Positions 17,501 through 25,651 are shown, numbered from the stretch's first letter. The stretch is 64,000 nucleotides of DNA from Roseimaritima ulvae (GCF_008065135.1 NZ_CP042914.1:3825404-3889403); one strand, 5' to 3'. Translations and numbers: made by a program. Notes: generated from the letters alone by a model not told the origin.

Positions 17501-19356
17501 GCTTCAAAATTGGCGGTCGTGATGGTGACGGTTGATGACGTGGCCGAACCAATTCCCACCACGGTATCGCCGACCAACAATTCCACCGTGGCGCCCGCCG
17601 TCACGCCGCTGACGGTAAAGGTCAGCGGGTTCTCGCTGGTAACGTTATCCGTGGAGCTGCTGCCGCTGTCACTCCCGGCCACCAGATCGATGCCCGTCGG
17701 TGCCCCGGCGGTGAAGGTGACATTCAAAAACTGGATATCAATGGGCTGCGGTTGGGCTGGCGTCGCGGCGCTGTCGGCCGGCGTGACCGCAACGCCCACG
17801 CGGACCGTGCCGCTGTAGCCGGTGGGCGGGGTGACCGTCACCAAGCCGCTGGCCGAGACCGCGACGGTGGAGCCGGACGTGTCGGCCGAGTCGATTTCGG
17901 CGATGTATTCAACCGCGTCGCCTTCCAGGTCGGTCGATTCCAACTGGAACTGCGCGGGCGTACCCTGGCTGGATACCACCGGGTCGATGTCATGCAAAAA
18001 CGGCTGTGCATTGCTGACATCCGGGCCGATCGTCACCGGCACAATCTGACTGTATGTATTCCCATCGGTATCGGTAACCGTGAAGGTGACGTTGGTGGTG
18101 CCCGTGCCGTTGCCCGTCGGCCGCAACATCACCACTGAGTTTTCGGTGTCGTCAAACACGGTGACCGATTCGATCACCACGGGAATCACCGGATCCCCGG
18201 TTGTGGGATCGTTCACGGCCACGCGGCTGATGCCCTCTCGCACGTCTTCGCCTTCAACCAATTGGCCAAAGATCGAGTGCTGGAAGTCGAGACTCTGCTG
18301 GTTGCCTTCGGTAATGAAGAATTGACTGTCGTTGGTATCGTCGGAAGACTTTGCGTAAGACAGCAGACCGGTGTTGGTGTGTTGCAGATCGGCATGGTAC
18401 TGGTCGTCGAAATTGCCCAGCGATGATCCACCCGTACCGTCTCCATCCGGATCGCCCCCTTGCAGCACAAAGTTGTCAAGGATGCGGTGCAACGTCAGGC
18501 CGTCGTAGAAGCCACTGTTGGCCAATTCGATAAATCGGCTGGCCGGGCGATCGGCGCGCTGCTCGAACAACTCGAACACCATGTCGCCGTAACCCTTCAT
18601 GTCGATTCGCACGCTGCGATTGCCCTCGAGCACGATCGCTTCGAGCAGCGTGGGGTCTTCCACCGTGGCCGTCACGGTCAGAGGTTGCCCATTGGGATCA
18701 TAGGCGTTGATCGGGACGTGGATCGGAGAACCGATGGCGACCGATTGATTGGGGACGTCGACAAAGCTGGGCGTTTCAGATGTCGGAATGGGGATTCCGG
18801 ATGCCGCGGAAATCTGCTCCAGCGTCAGCACCTCGGTGAACCGGTTGTCGCCGCCAAAGTCCCAAGTGGGAAGGCTTTCAATTTCGTTGGCAATTCCCAC
18901 CGCGTTCAAGTTCCGCGAACCGTCGGTGACTTCCACAAAAGGCAGTTCAAACTGACCATCGCCGAACAATTCTTTCTGGTCGGTGCAATGCGGGCACCAG
19001 TCGGCACCATAAAACACCGCGCCCTGGTCCTTCAGCAACTTGGCAAAGGCCACCAGATCGGGGGCCTCTTCGCCCTGAGCTTCTTCGCCCTGAGCGGACT
19101 CACCCTGAGCTTGGGTGGCGGTTTGCTGAAACAGGGACTGGTCAACCGCATCGCTGCTGTCGCCGGTGGAAAACAGATCCACGTCGCCCGCTAGCATTTG
19201 CCGGCCTTCCAGCGTTTCCAGCTGCAGACCACGCCGCGGTTCGGCGGTTTGCCCGCGTCGCAGCCAGCCGGCCAGCAGCCGACGGGCGGCCGATCGCCGC
19301 TGGGTGGGGACGTCCAAATCAGGAGATGAAGCTGAGTTGCGAGAATTCCGTGGCAT
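14554..19356 (-). CDS. Giant surface protein: thioredoxin, cyclophilin, cohesin-like and cadherin-like repeats
   Basis: From the ATG at 19356 the protein has 1,600 residues (an upstream start at 19398 is possible). The N-terminus carries the planctomycete export motif LQLETLEGRQMLAGD (about 45-58). It is followed by an AQGE-rich linker, a thioredoxin-like domain with WCPHC at 120-124, and a complete cyclophilin-type peptidyl-prolyl isomerase domain (about 240-410; FYDGLTLHRI, GGDPDGDGTGG, NDSQFFIT and FGQLVEG are typical). Ig-like domains follow, then a cohesin-like segment near 760-910, and four tandem cadherin/VCBS-type repeats of about 95 residues each (for example NDSFTVSEDSTNNAFDVLDN). 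The C-terminus returns to AQGE-rich sequence. It is surely extracellular. Fusion of a redox site and a prolyl isomerase on an adhesin suggests extracellular folding, but that is inference. Confidence 0.88.
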   Translation of the reverse strand: MPRNSRNSASSPDLDVPTQRRSAARRLLAGWLRRGQTAEPRRGLQLETLEGRQMLAGDVDLFSTGDSSDAVDQSLFQQTATQAQGESAQGEEAQGEEAPDLVAFAKLLKDQGAVFYGADWCPHCTDQKELFGDGQFELPFVEVTDGSRNLNAVGIANEIESLPTWDFGGDNRFTEVLTLEQISAASGIPIPTSETPSFVDVPNQSVAIGSPIHVPINAYDPNGQPLTVTATVEDPTLLEAIVLEGNRSVRIDMKGYGDMVFELFEQRADRPASRFIELANSGFYDGLTLHRILDNFVLQGGDPDGDGTGGSSLGNFDDQYHADLQHTNTGLLSYAKSSDDTNDSQFFITEGNQQSLDFQHSIFGQLVEGEDVREGISRVAVNDPTTGDPVIPVVIESVTVFDDTENSVVMLRPTGNGTGTTNVTFTVTDTDGNTYSQIVPVTIGPDVSNAQPFLHDIDPVVSSQGTPAQFQLESTDLEGDAVEYIAEIDSADTSGSTVAVSASGLVTVTPPTGYSGTVRVGVAVTPADSAATPAQPQPIDIQFLNVTFTAGAPTGIDLVAGSDSGSSSTDNVTSENPLTFTVSGVTAGATVELLVGDTVVGIGSATSSTVTITTANFEALGSGTYSVVARQRGADGVNSPSSSPITVVYDNVQPAAVSLEQVGTHANVGTKFSANLSHDEEGSGLTYSLSNPPAGATIDPDSGLIEWTPVESQIGDQTLSVVMTDLAGNSRTQSFDVGVQEAAVGQIILGVTDLDGNAITSISSGEEFLLTFSARDARPFSQLGVFAAYTDITFDSDLVSVVADDPIQAGDDFPNTVGSISEGLIDELGAFSDSFSGNGGEITLIATVRMRANQSGDATFIADPADTNGTDFLLYDADAKTPVEDVAFGSVSLQIEAAFTANNDSFTVSEDSTNNAFDVLDNDEIPAGSGTTLSLVSVGTPDSGGQVTISGGEILYTPATDFSGAETFTYVVRDSSGAQQTATVTVNVTAVNDAPTAVSDTFEVDADTTDNRLDVLANDSILPDSSETLTVTAVGTSSAGGTVTIESGGDAVLYSPPADFTGTDTFTYTISDGALTSQATVTVNVGTANPPPTAVDDAYTVVEDAAEAELDVLVNDFNSDSSEAFSLTAVGDSSNGSTVRLSDDGTKVVYAPAANFFGTEQITYTITDSGGASATGTITVTVTGVNDPPPAGAVTTNIIKGDAAETVFEIADAGTNVDGDSEGLTITSVGSTASAGTVAIVGDTITYTPPSSTYTGSDSFTYTLTDSSGATATGTITVNVLDYQPRSFTVQLPSTNMLIPFRARLVGTTDYGEAVDVELSASGSANEVVFADQAPGTYRIEIPAMPFLIGGEEAQSIEITSGANDGNVVQTLQQVGSLRPEFMSIRDFVGSAPKQAVFAAVAPGDSSLFVIAENGQTEMSDPAVSLNEDGSQVTVEVSDSSGTRQTASASVNGDSTDVEIRAVSDGIRLLRINLGADVFGFADDSSGSSNAAQGEAFAQGEETAQGESSASLESGQVPTVTLGSDQAAIINSPADSDEQESSDLALLAQQRTEAIDSAMADVATPGEQPTTAEELLTGSSDGEVDAAAVDDALTLLSDQA

Positions 19357-20061
19357 CTGGGTCACGATGAAACCTGAATGGAAAGAACGCGAGGTCAAAA
19401 AAACGGGCCCTTGTGGCTACTTTCCACTCGGCCGGTTCGTGGCTGTATATTCAGTCGATTCGTTGCAACCCCTACCGCTTAACATCAGCAGGGCAGCGCG
19501 GAGGACTATGACGTAGCGAAAGACGCGAAAATACACGCCCCGCTCCGCAATTGGACGCCAACAGCGAAGGATTAGTTCCCCGCCTCTAAATAGGGGGATT
19601 CGCGGGCGAAACGGTCACGCACCTATTGTACGTCGGCCTTTCCAAGCAGGCGAAATTTTTTTTTCCGACGCTGGAGTCCAGGCTTTAGCCGCTTTGCGCG
19701 CATCGAAAGGGAGGCCGCCGGGGGCCGCTGGGGACAGTCACCGCGCCGTAGCTACCGTCGCCAGACGGTGGGAGCGCGGCGGCTCCGGGATATGGATTGC
19801 AAATTGCAAAATGAACATTGCAAATCGAACAATCGGTGCCACCCACCTATCTCGTCGAATTGCTTGCGTTTGGCAGGTGAACAATCGGTGCCACCCACCT
19901 ATCTCGTCGAATTGCTTGCGTTTGGCAGAACAATCGGTGCCACCCACCTATCTCGTCGAATTGCTTGCGTTTGGCAGGTGCGTAATAAGATGGTTGCAGC
20001 TAATGGAACCCATCGTTGTCCCGGGGGGGGCGCACAACTGGCACCTAAGGCCCAGGACCGC
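19357..20061. other. Intergenic region with repeats between surface-protein gene and pheT
   Basis: About 700 bases separate the start of the giant gene from the end of pheT. A GTAGCTAC-type palindromic repeat lies at 19748-19771, and an exact 49-bp triplet repeat lies at 19828-19977. The promoter of the giant gene should lie near 19360-19500. The remainder shows no coding signal. Confidence 0.6.
19828..19977. repeat. Three identical 49-bp tandem repeats
   Basis: Copies lie at 19828-19876, 19880-19928 and 19929-19977. All three are base-for-base identical and begin AACAATCGGTGCCACCCACC. A GTG spacer separates copies one and two and also follows copy three, so the original unit was probably 52 bases. 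It lies downstream of pheT in non-coding DNA. Perfect identity implies recent or ongoing expansion. Confidence 0.95.
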
Positions 20062-22122
20062 CTACGAGTCCAACAATTTGGCGTCCAATTGCCGCTCGCA
20101 ATTGCTGACGATCCGCTGCACCATCTGATCGGCTTCGGGGCCGGTCAGCGTAGCGTCGGGCCGCTGCAGGTCGATGCTCAGCAGCACTCGCTTGCGCTGG
20201 GCGCCGTCTTTGTCCGGGTTGCGATAGGTTTCTTGATACCGCACATCGGTCAACTCCGTGCCCAAGGCACTGCGGACGACGTTTCGCAGCGCGGACCATT
20301 GCACGGATTCTTCCAGCACAAAGTTCAGGTCCCGCGACACGGTTGGGTAGGGGCTGACCGCTTGGAATTGGGGCACCAGGCGGCAGTGAGCCATCAGCAC
20401 CGGCAGCGACAATTCGGCCATCGTGACGGGGATCGGCAACTTCAGCGATCGCTGCAGCGTTTCGGAAATTTGGCCCACAAAGCCCAGCGTTTCCTCGGCG
20501 ATTTTCAAGCGAATGGCTTGATCGTCCACCAAGCCGTCAATGGTTTCGGCGGTCACGTCCGGTTGGCTGCCGATTCCCAGCCGTTGCAGCAGCGTTTCCA
20601 CGACGCCCTTGGTCTGCAGGAAACTGCTTCCGCTGACCCAGGCCAACGTGTATTGCTCGGAAGGGAGATCGCTGGGCGAAGGGCCCGGTTGGTAGGTATG
20701 CGCGATTTCGAACAGGTCGGCGTTCACGTTGGCGGCCGCCCAGTTACCGGCGCGGCTGTTCAGCAAGCTGGGGACCAGGCTGCGTCGCAGGCGGCGGGCC
20801 CCTTCCAGCATCGGCGTTTCGGTTTGCAGCGCCGCCCGGTCGGTCCAGGGGCTGAGCATTTCGTCCAAGCTTTCGACCACGATGCTGGGCGTCATGGCTT
20901 CACTGATACCGGCGGCCGTCAGAATATGGCGAACGCGTTCGGCGGCCGTGTCAAAGGAACGCTTGGCGCTGGGGGCCACAGCGATCGGCGCGTCTTCGGG
21001 GATTTGGTCATAGCCGTGAATCCGCGCGACCTCTTCAATCAAGTCCGCCTCTCGGGTCAGATCGTGTCGCCAGGAGGGCGGCGTCCAGAGACTTTGTTGC
21101 TGTTCCGACTGCGATTCGCTGCAGCCCAGGCGGGTGAGAATGCGGATCACTTCGTCGCGATCGATGCGGATCCCCAGCACGCGTTCCAGTTGCGACAATC
21201 GCAGCGTAACCGGCGCTCGCGGCGCAACTTCGGCAGCGGTATCCACACAGCCTTCGGCCAGCGTTCCGCCGGCGATCTCCAGGATCAATTCGCAGCAGCG
21301 ACGGCTGGCCCAATCGACGCCCAGCGGATCGACGCGGCGTTCAAAACGGAACGAAGAGGGGCTGTGGAGTTTCAGTTTGCGAGCCGTGCGGCGGACCGAC
21401 AGCGGCGTAAAGATCGCCGATTCGATCAGCACGTCACGGGTCGAGTCGCCGACTTCGCTGTCTCTTCCGCCCATCACGCCGGCCACTGCCACGGGGCGCG
21501 AAGCATCGGCGATCACGCACATCGAGGGATCCAGCGTGTATGTCTTGTGGTCAATCGCTTCGAGCGTTTCGCCCGCGGCGGCTGGACGCACCTGGATCTC
21601 GCCGCCACCGTCCAGTTTGGCCAAGTCAAACGCATGCAGCGGCTGGCCGCATTCCATCAACACATAGTTGGTGATGTCGACGACGTTGTTGATCGGTTTG
21701 TAATGCTCGAAACTGCCGTCGCGTCGCTTCTTCCAAAACACCGAGCGCAGCGCCTCGACCAGCCAGTCGGGACTGGGACCGATCTGGACGCCACGGATCA
21801 GCCGCGCGGTGTACCGCGAGCAGGCCTCGGGGAACGTATTGGTGACCGAAACGGTCTGTTCGACCGCCGTTCCCGAAGCTTGCGGGGATGCCTCGGGGAT
21901 CGTGAGCGGCAGGTCGTACAGCACGGCTACTTCGCGAGCAACGCCGATGTGCCCCAAGCAGTCGCCGCGATTGCTGGTCACTTCAAGGTCGATGGAAATA
22001 TCGTCATCGACCGTTTCAGTGCCTTCATGATTCAGCCCCGAGAGGCTCAACCGCAGCGCCAATTCTTCATGCGTCATGTTCAACGGGACATAACGCTGCA
22101 ACCATTTCCACGAAACAAGCAT
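20062..22122 (-). CDS. pheT: Phenylalanyl-tRNA synthetase beta subunit, short form
   Basis: This is the beta subunit of the alpha2-beta2 enzyme that charges tRNA-Phe. At 686 residues it is about 100 shorter than the Escherichia coli subunit (795). The N-terminal core (MLVSWKWLQRYVPLNMTHEE) runs straight into DDISIDLEVTSNRGDCLGH, so the EMAP-like tRNA-binding OB domain normally inserted near residue 40 is absent. B3/B4 (about 110-290), B5 (about 295-370, VTLRLSQLERVLGIRIDRDE), the catalytic-like core and the C-terminal ferredoxin-fold anticodon-binding domain (YPTVSRDLNFVLEESVQW) are all present. It lies downstream of rpmI, rplT, pheS and a VOC gene on the same strand. Confidence 0.95.
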   Translation of the reverse strand: MLVSWKWLQRYVPLNMTHEELALRLSLSGLNHEGTETVDDDISIDLEVTSNRGDCLGHIGVAREVAVLYDLPLTIPEASPQASGTAVEQTVSVTNTFPEACSRYTARLIRGVQIGPSPDWLVEALRSVFWKKRRDGSFEHYKPINNVVDITNYVLMECGQPLHAFDLAKLDGGGEIQVRPAAAGETLEAIDHKTYTLDPSMCVIADASRPVAVAGVMGGRDSEVGDSTRDVLIESAIFTPLSVRRTARKLKLHSPSSFRFERRVDPLGVDWASRRCCELILEIAGGTLAEGCVDTAAEVAPRAPVTLRLSQLERVLGIRIDRDEVIRILTRLGCSESQSEQQQSLWTPPSWRHDLTREADLIEEVARIHGYDQIPEDAPIAVAPSAKRSFDTAAERVRHILTAAGISEAMTPSIVVESLDEMLSPWTDRAALQTETPMLEGARRLRRSLVPSLLNSRAGNWAAANVNADLFEIAHTYQPGPSPSDLPSEQYTLAWVSGSSFLQTKGVVETLLQRLGIGSQPDVTAETIDGLVDDQAIRLKIAEETLGFVGQISETLQRSLKLPIPVTMAELSLPVLMAHCRLVPQFQAVSPYPTVSRDLNFVLEESVQWSALRNVVRSALGTELTDVRYQETYRNPDKDGAQRKRVLLSIDLQRPDATLTGPEADQMVQRIVSNCERQLDAKLLDS

Positions 22123-22138
22123 TGCTTCAATTTACTCT

Positions 22139-22573
22139 TTAGCTGGACGGGTCTTTGGTTGAACCGGTCTGGGGTTTGGTTTGGACGGGCGAGCAGACTT
22201 CCAGCAGCGTGCCGTCGGGATCCCGTAGGTACGCGACCGTTTGCCCCCACGGCTTTTCGCTGGGGTGCACGACGACACTGGCGCCGGCGGCAACGGCCTG
22301 GGCGACGGCGGCCGGCACGTCGTCGGTCATCAACGCGATCTCGATCCCCAGCGGCTTGTTGGCCTTGTGATCGACCGGCAGATAGCCACCGGGCAGGTTG
22401 CCCTCGGCCAAGCCATGGGCCGCAAAGGCCAGCTTGGTCGTGCCGGTTTCGAGTTCCCCATAGGTTTGTGAGGGGTGCAAAAAACAGGTCTGCAGGCCAA
22501 ACGCGTTTTGATAAAACTGCAGGCTGCGAGAAACGTCTTGAACGTAGACGATGGTGTACGCGAATCGAATCAT
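22139..22573 (-). CDS. VOC/glyoxalase-family protein
   Basis: The 144-residue protein starts at the ATG at 22573 (MIRFAYTIVYVQDVSRSLQF), which begins the first beta-alpha-beta unit of the vicinal oxygen chelate fold; longer starts would run into pheS. Metal-ligand positions are plausible (an early Gln/Glu, GELETGTTKLAFAAHGLAE in the middle, and DPDGTLLEVCSP at the end with the usual Glu). Family members are glyoxalase I, dioxygenases and resistance proteins; the substrate cannot be told. The gene sits between pheS and pheT, 13 bases after pheS, so it must be co-transcribed with the synthetase genes, an unusual insertion. Confidence 0.85.
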   Translation of the reverse strand: MIRFAYTIVYVQDVSRSLQFYQNAFGLQTCFLHPSQTYGELETGTTKLAFAAHGLAEGNLPGGYLPVDHKANKPLGIEIALMTDDVPAAVAQAVAAGASVVVHPSEKPWGQTVAYLRDPDGTLLEVCSPVQTKPQTGSTKDPSS

Positions 22574-22586
22574 CGCTATGCCAAGA

Positions 22587-23609
22587 CTAGAATTGGGACA
22601 GGAACCGCATGTCGCCACTGTATAAATCGCGAATGTCGGTGATGTTGTGCCGCCGCATGCACAGTCGTTCCACGCCCAACCCAAACGCGAACCCGCTGAC
22701 GGCTTCAGGGTCGTAGCCCACAGCGGTCAGCACAGCCGGATCGACCATCCCCGCGCCGCCGAATTCGATCCACTGGTCGTTCCACAAAAAGTCCACTTCC
22801 ACACTCGGTTCGGTGAACGGAAAGAACGACGGTCGGAAACGGATCTGAACGTCTTCGCCCAAATAGTTGTTGGCGAACACCCGCAACACGGTTTTCAGAT
22901 TGGCCATCGTCACGTGCGTGTCGATCATCAGACCTTCCATCTGATGGAACATCGGAAAGTGCGTGGCGTCGGGATCGTCGGGACGGTAGACGCGACCCAA
23001 AGAGACGATCCGGATCGGCGGTTGCCGGTTTTCCATCACCCGGATCTGCACCGTGCTGGTCTGGCTTCGCATCAACTGCGAATCCGCTTCGCCCGCGGTA
23101 GCCCCGGCCGTAGCCAGATAAAAGTTATCCAGCGGGTCGCGAGCCGGGTGATCTTCGGGAATGTTCAAGGCAACAAAGTTGTGCCAAGGGTCTTCGACTT
23201 CCGGACCTTCGGCCGTTTCGAAACCCATCCGCCCCATGATCTCTTTTAAGTGATCGATGGTCTGGGTAATCGGATGGATGTGCCCCAGCGAAAGAAGCTC
23301 GCCGGGCAGCGTCGGATCCGCAGCCGGCGTGTCGTCGCCGGCTCCGCCCGACTCCAAGGCCTCGGTGGCGTTTTGCAGGGCGGCCGCCAAAGCTTTTTTG
23401 ACCTCGTTTAGCCGCTGACCGGCTTGAGGCTTGTCGGCTTTGTCGATCTTACCCAGCTGCTTCTGGATCTCGCGAAAGGCGCCGTTTTTGGCGCCCAGAA
23501 AACGCACCCGAGCTTCCTCGAGTGCGGCTTGCGAAGACACCTTGGCAAACACCTCGCTGGCCTCGTCCTGCAGCGATTGCAAGGAGGAAAGAAAATCCGC
23601 CAAAGTCAT
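22587..23609 (-). CDS. pheS: Phenylalanyl-tRNA synthetase alpha subunit
   Basis: From the ATG at 23609 (MTLADFLSSLQSLQDEASEV) the protein has 340 residues, the usual length. The N-terminal coiled coil (residues 1-90) is followed by the class II catalytic core: motif 1 region HPITQTIDHLKEIMGRMGFE, motif 2 with RIVSLGRVYRPDDPDATHFP and HQMEGLMID, and motif 3 near the end (GFAFGLGVERLCMRRHNI). Together with PheT it forms the tetramer that attaches phenylalanine to its tRNA in the cytoplasm. It follows rplT by 25 bases. An upstream frame extension to 23732 is overlap with rplT and not coding. Confidence 0.97.
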   Translation of the reverse strand: MTLADFLSSLQSLQDEASEVFAKVSSQAALEEARVRFLGAKNGAFREIQKQLGKIDKADKPQAGQRLNEVKKALAAALQNATEALESGGAGDDTPAADPTLPGELLSLGHIHPITQTIDHLKEIMGRMGFETAEGPEVEDPWHNFVALNIPEDHPARDPLDNFYLATAGATAGEADSQLMRSQTSTVQIRVMENRQPPIRIVSLGRVYRPDDPDATHFPMFHQMEGLMIDTHVTMANLKTVLRVFANNYLGEDVQIRFRPSFFPFTEPSVEVDFLWNDQWIEFGGAGMVDPAVLTAVGYDPEAVSGFAFGLGVERLCMRRHNITDIRDLYSGDMRFLSQF

Positions 23610-23634
23610 CGAAGGGAATCTCCGGGATCCTGCA

Positions 23635-23991
23635 CTACGCAGCGAGTGCGGCTTTGACCTGGTCCACGACGGCGTCGAAGCCAGCCGGATCGTTGATCGC
23701 CATTTCCGACAGCGTCTTACGGTCCAGCTCAATGTTGGCTTTGTTCAGGCCGTGGATGAATTCGCTGTAACGCATGCCGCGTTGGCGAACGGCGGCGTTG
23801 ATACGGATGATCCACAGTTTGCGGAACTCACGCTTGCGAACGCGACGGTCACGGTAGGCGTAAGCGCCCGAACGCAGTAGCGTTTCTTTGACAGACCGCG
23901 TCAGCGTGCCGCGACCGCCCACATAACCTTTGGCCCGTTTAAACAGACGTTTCTTGGATTGCCGCCGTGCGGCTCCCTTGGTCGTACGCAT
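23635..23991 (-). CDS. rplT: 50S ribosomal protein L20
   Basis: The 118-residue protein begins [20 protein letters not shown], with the long basic N-terminal helix of L20, and contains [19 protein letters not shown] and the conserved [20 protein letters not shown]. It binds 23S rRNA early in large-subunit assembly and in many bacteria also represses its own operon. It follows rpmI after a 239-base gap filled with palindromic repeats, and is followed by pheS. Confidence 0.98.
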   Translation of the reverse strand: MRTTKGAARRQSKKRLFKRAKGYVGGRGTLTRSVKETLLRSGAYAYRDRRVRKREFRKLWIIRINAAVRQRGMRYSEFIHGLNKANIELDRKTLSEMAINDPAGFDAVVDQVKAALAA

Positions 23992-24112
23992 CGAATCAAA
24001 CTCCTAGCTGTGCCGGCCGTCAGGCCAGCGGTTGGTTAACATCAGGCCGCCGCGCCGATGCGCGACCGTTACAACCCAGTCAACTTGAAAAAAATCGTTT
24101 CGCCACAGCTCC

Positions 24113-24225
24113 CGTAGCTACGCTCGCCAGAGCGTGGACATCGTAGCTACGCTCGCCAGAGCGTGGTTTCCGCGCCGAACCACCGTCTGACGACGGTAGC
24201 TACGTTGCGCGAGGCAACGCGGTGG
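24113..24225. repeat. Cluster of GTAGCTAC palindromic repeats in rpmI-rplT gap
   Basis: Two direct copies of GTAGCTACGCTCGCCAGAGC begin at 24113 and 24142. An inverted relative (CCACCGTC...GACGGTAGCTAC) covers 24180-24203, and a further variant runs to 24225. Each copy has short inverted arms (CGCTC/GAGCG, CCGTC/GACGG). The same family recurs at 19748, 28889, 28938 and elsewhere in the window, always outside genes. Confidence 0.85.
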
Positions 24226-24230
24226 TTGCT

Positions 24231-24449
24231 CTAGCTGCTGTACTTGCCCAGAGCCGCCTTGATGGTCGGCTCCATGCAGGAATCGACTGCCGTGGTACCA
24301 CGCAGGTTGCGCTTGCGTTTCTGCGACATCCGACCCGCCAGGTGGCTGGTACCGCTGCTGCGGTGCATCGCCTTACCCTTGGCCGACAAGCGGAACCGTT
24401 TTTTGGTTCCCTTGTGGGTCTTCATCTTCGTTTTGCCTTTACTAGCCAT
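24231..24449 (-). CDS. rpmI: 50S ribosomal protein L35
   Basis: The 72-residue basic protein (MASKGKTKMKTHKGTKKRFR...) has the L35 pattern of KMKTHKG, AKGKAMHR and SHLAGRMSQKRKRNLRG. It is slightly longer than the usual 64-66 residues because of extra residues at both ends. It is a structural component of the large ribosomal subunit. It lies upstream of rplT as in most bacteria, but infC, normally just before it, is not in this window. Confidence 0.97.
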   Translation of the reverse strand: MASKGKTKMKTHKGTKKRFRLSAKGKAMHRSSGTSHLAGRMSQKRKRNLRGTTAVDSCMEPTIKAALGKYSS

Positions 24450-24551
24450 CGAACCATAATCCTATTGGTTGGTTGCCATTTATTTCGAGCCGCACACTAT
24501 AGAGACCGCAAGCAAAACGCGGAACCCCTGTGCCATGCATATTTTATGTGT

Positions 24552-25466
24552 CTACTGTCCAAACACACAGGCCAGCTGCTGATTCATTTCATCGGTCGCC
24601 GCGGCCACGGCGTCCTGCCAATTTGCCTCGCCGAATTTATCCGCATATTCGGGCCGCCGATGGGCAAAGATAATGTGCCGCGAACTGTTGACGACTGCCC
24701 CCAATCCGGCGGAGGTAAAGCCAGCCAGCACGTCTTGGGCACCGCCGCCCTGGGCGCCAAAGCCGGGGATCAGGATGTAAGCACTGGGCATTTTTTCGCG
24801 TAACTCGGCTAATTGCTCCGGGTAAGTCGCCCCGACGACCGCGCCGATCGGGCCGAACCCGCACTCGCCACGCCGCGTGGAACTGAATTCCTCTACCTTG
24901 GCGGCCACGGTCTGGTACACCGATTGGCCTTCGCTGCTGCGGTCTTGCAGCATACCGCCGCCGGGATTGGAGGTTTTTACCAATACAAATACGCCGGCGT
25001 TGCGTCGATCGCATTGGGCCACGAACGGGTCCAAGCTGTCCGCTCCTAGGTAGGGGCTGACCGTCAGCGAATCGCTGCCCCAAACGCTGGCTTCGCCGGC
25101 GCCTAAATACGCGTCCGCATAGGCCTCGGCAGTGCTGCCGATGTCATTGCGTTTGCCATCCAGGATCGTCAACAGCCCCTTGTTGTGAGCGTGTTGGATG
25201 ACGCGGTGCAGCGCCTGCATCCCAGCCGGTCCGAGTTGTTCAAAGAAGGCGGCCTGTGGTTTGACGACCGGAACCTTGTCGGCCACCACGTCGATGATTT
25301 CGGTGCAGAAGGTCTCGAAGCCAGCCGCCCAGTCAGCGACCGAAGCTCCTTCACCGGGTTGCAACCCCTGCGGCAACGATTGCCGTCGCGGGTCCAGCCC
25401 CACGCACGTCACCGACTTCGTCGCCAGGATCCGCTGCGTCAATCGATCACTAAAGCAAACAGACAT
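24552..25466 (-). CDS. pyrF: Orotidine 5'-phosphate decarboxylase, type 2
   Basis: The 304-residue protein, starting at MSVCFSDRLTQRILA (ATG at 25466), decarboxylates OMP to UMP, the last step of pyrimidine synthesis. The catalytic Asp-Lys-x-x-Asp array is seen in TILDGKRNDIGSTAEAYADA, and the substrate loop in VLVKTSNPGGG. Length and sequence match the long bacterial type 2 enzyme (about 270-310 residues) instead of the 230-residue E. coli type. It is upstream of rpmI with about 100 bases between, probably a separate transcript. Confidence 0.95.
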   Translation of the reverse strand: MSVCFSDRLTQRILATKSVTCVGLDPRRQSLPQGLQPGEGASVADWAAGFETFCTEIIDVVADKVPVVKPQAAFFEQLGPAGMQALHRVIQHAHNKGLLTILDGKRNDIGSTAEAYADAYLGAGEASVWGSDSLTVSPYLGADSLDPFVAQCDRRNAGVFVLVKTSNPGGGMLQDRSSEGQSVYQTVAAKVEEFSSTRRGECGFGPIGAVVGATYPEQLAELREKMPSAYILIPGFGAQGGGAQDVLAGFTSAGLGAVVNSSRHIIFAHRRPEYADKFGEANWQDAVAAATDEMNQQLACVFGQ

Positions 25467-25564
25467 GATGCCAACCAAAAAATACAGAGTGTAAAAATGC
25501 CGTAGCCGAAGTCACCAGACTTTGGACTCGCAGGCTGTTAGAGCCATTTTTCGCAGCCAAAAAA

Positions 25565-25604
25565 CCCTCCCCTCGCTGACGCTCGACCCTCCCAGGGGGA
25601 GGGT
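25565..25604. repeat. CCCTCCCC-type palindromic intergenic repeat
   Basis: The element CCCTCCCCTCGCTGACGCTC is followed by a palindrome (GACCCTCCC AGG GGGAGGGTC). It lies between pyrF and the fucU-like gene. Further copies are at about 28816, 33423, 33510, 35745 and 35808, in both orientations. A GCCGTAGCCGAAGTC repeat of the other family precedes it at 25500-25530. Confidence 0.85.
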
Positions 25605-25651
25605 CGATTGGCCGTCCGCTCACGATTCGATGCGACCAAGTCAGGCGTCGC

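Noticed and set aside
19828-19977. Possible short CRISPR array
   Set aside because: Units are 49 bp and directly joined or separated by three bases, with no unique spacers and no cas genes.
19768-22590. 940-codon open frame on the plus strand opposite pheT
   Set aside because: It lies antisense to pheT and a VOC gene, is Arg/Gln/His-rich with no recognisable domain, and is an effect of GC-rich codon use on the opposite strand.
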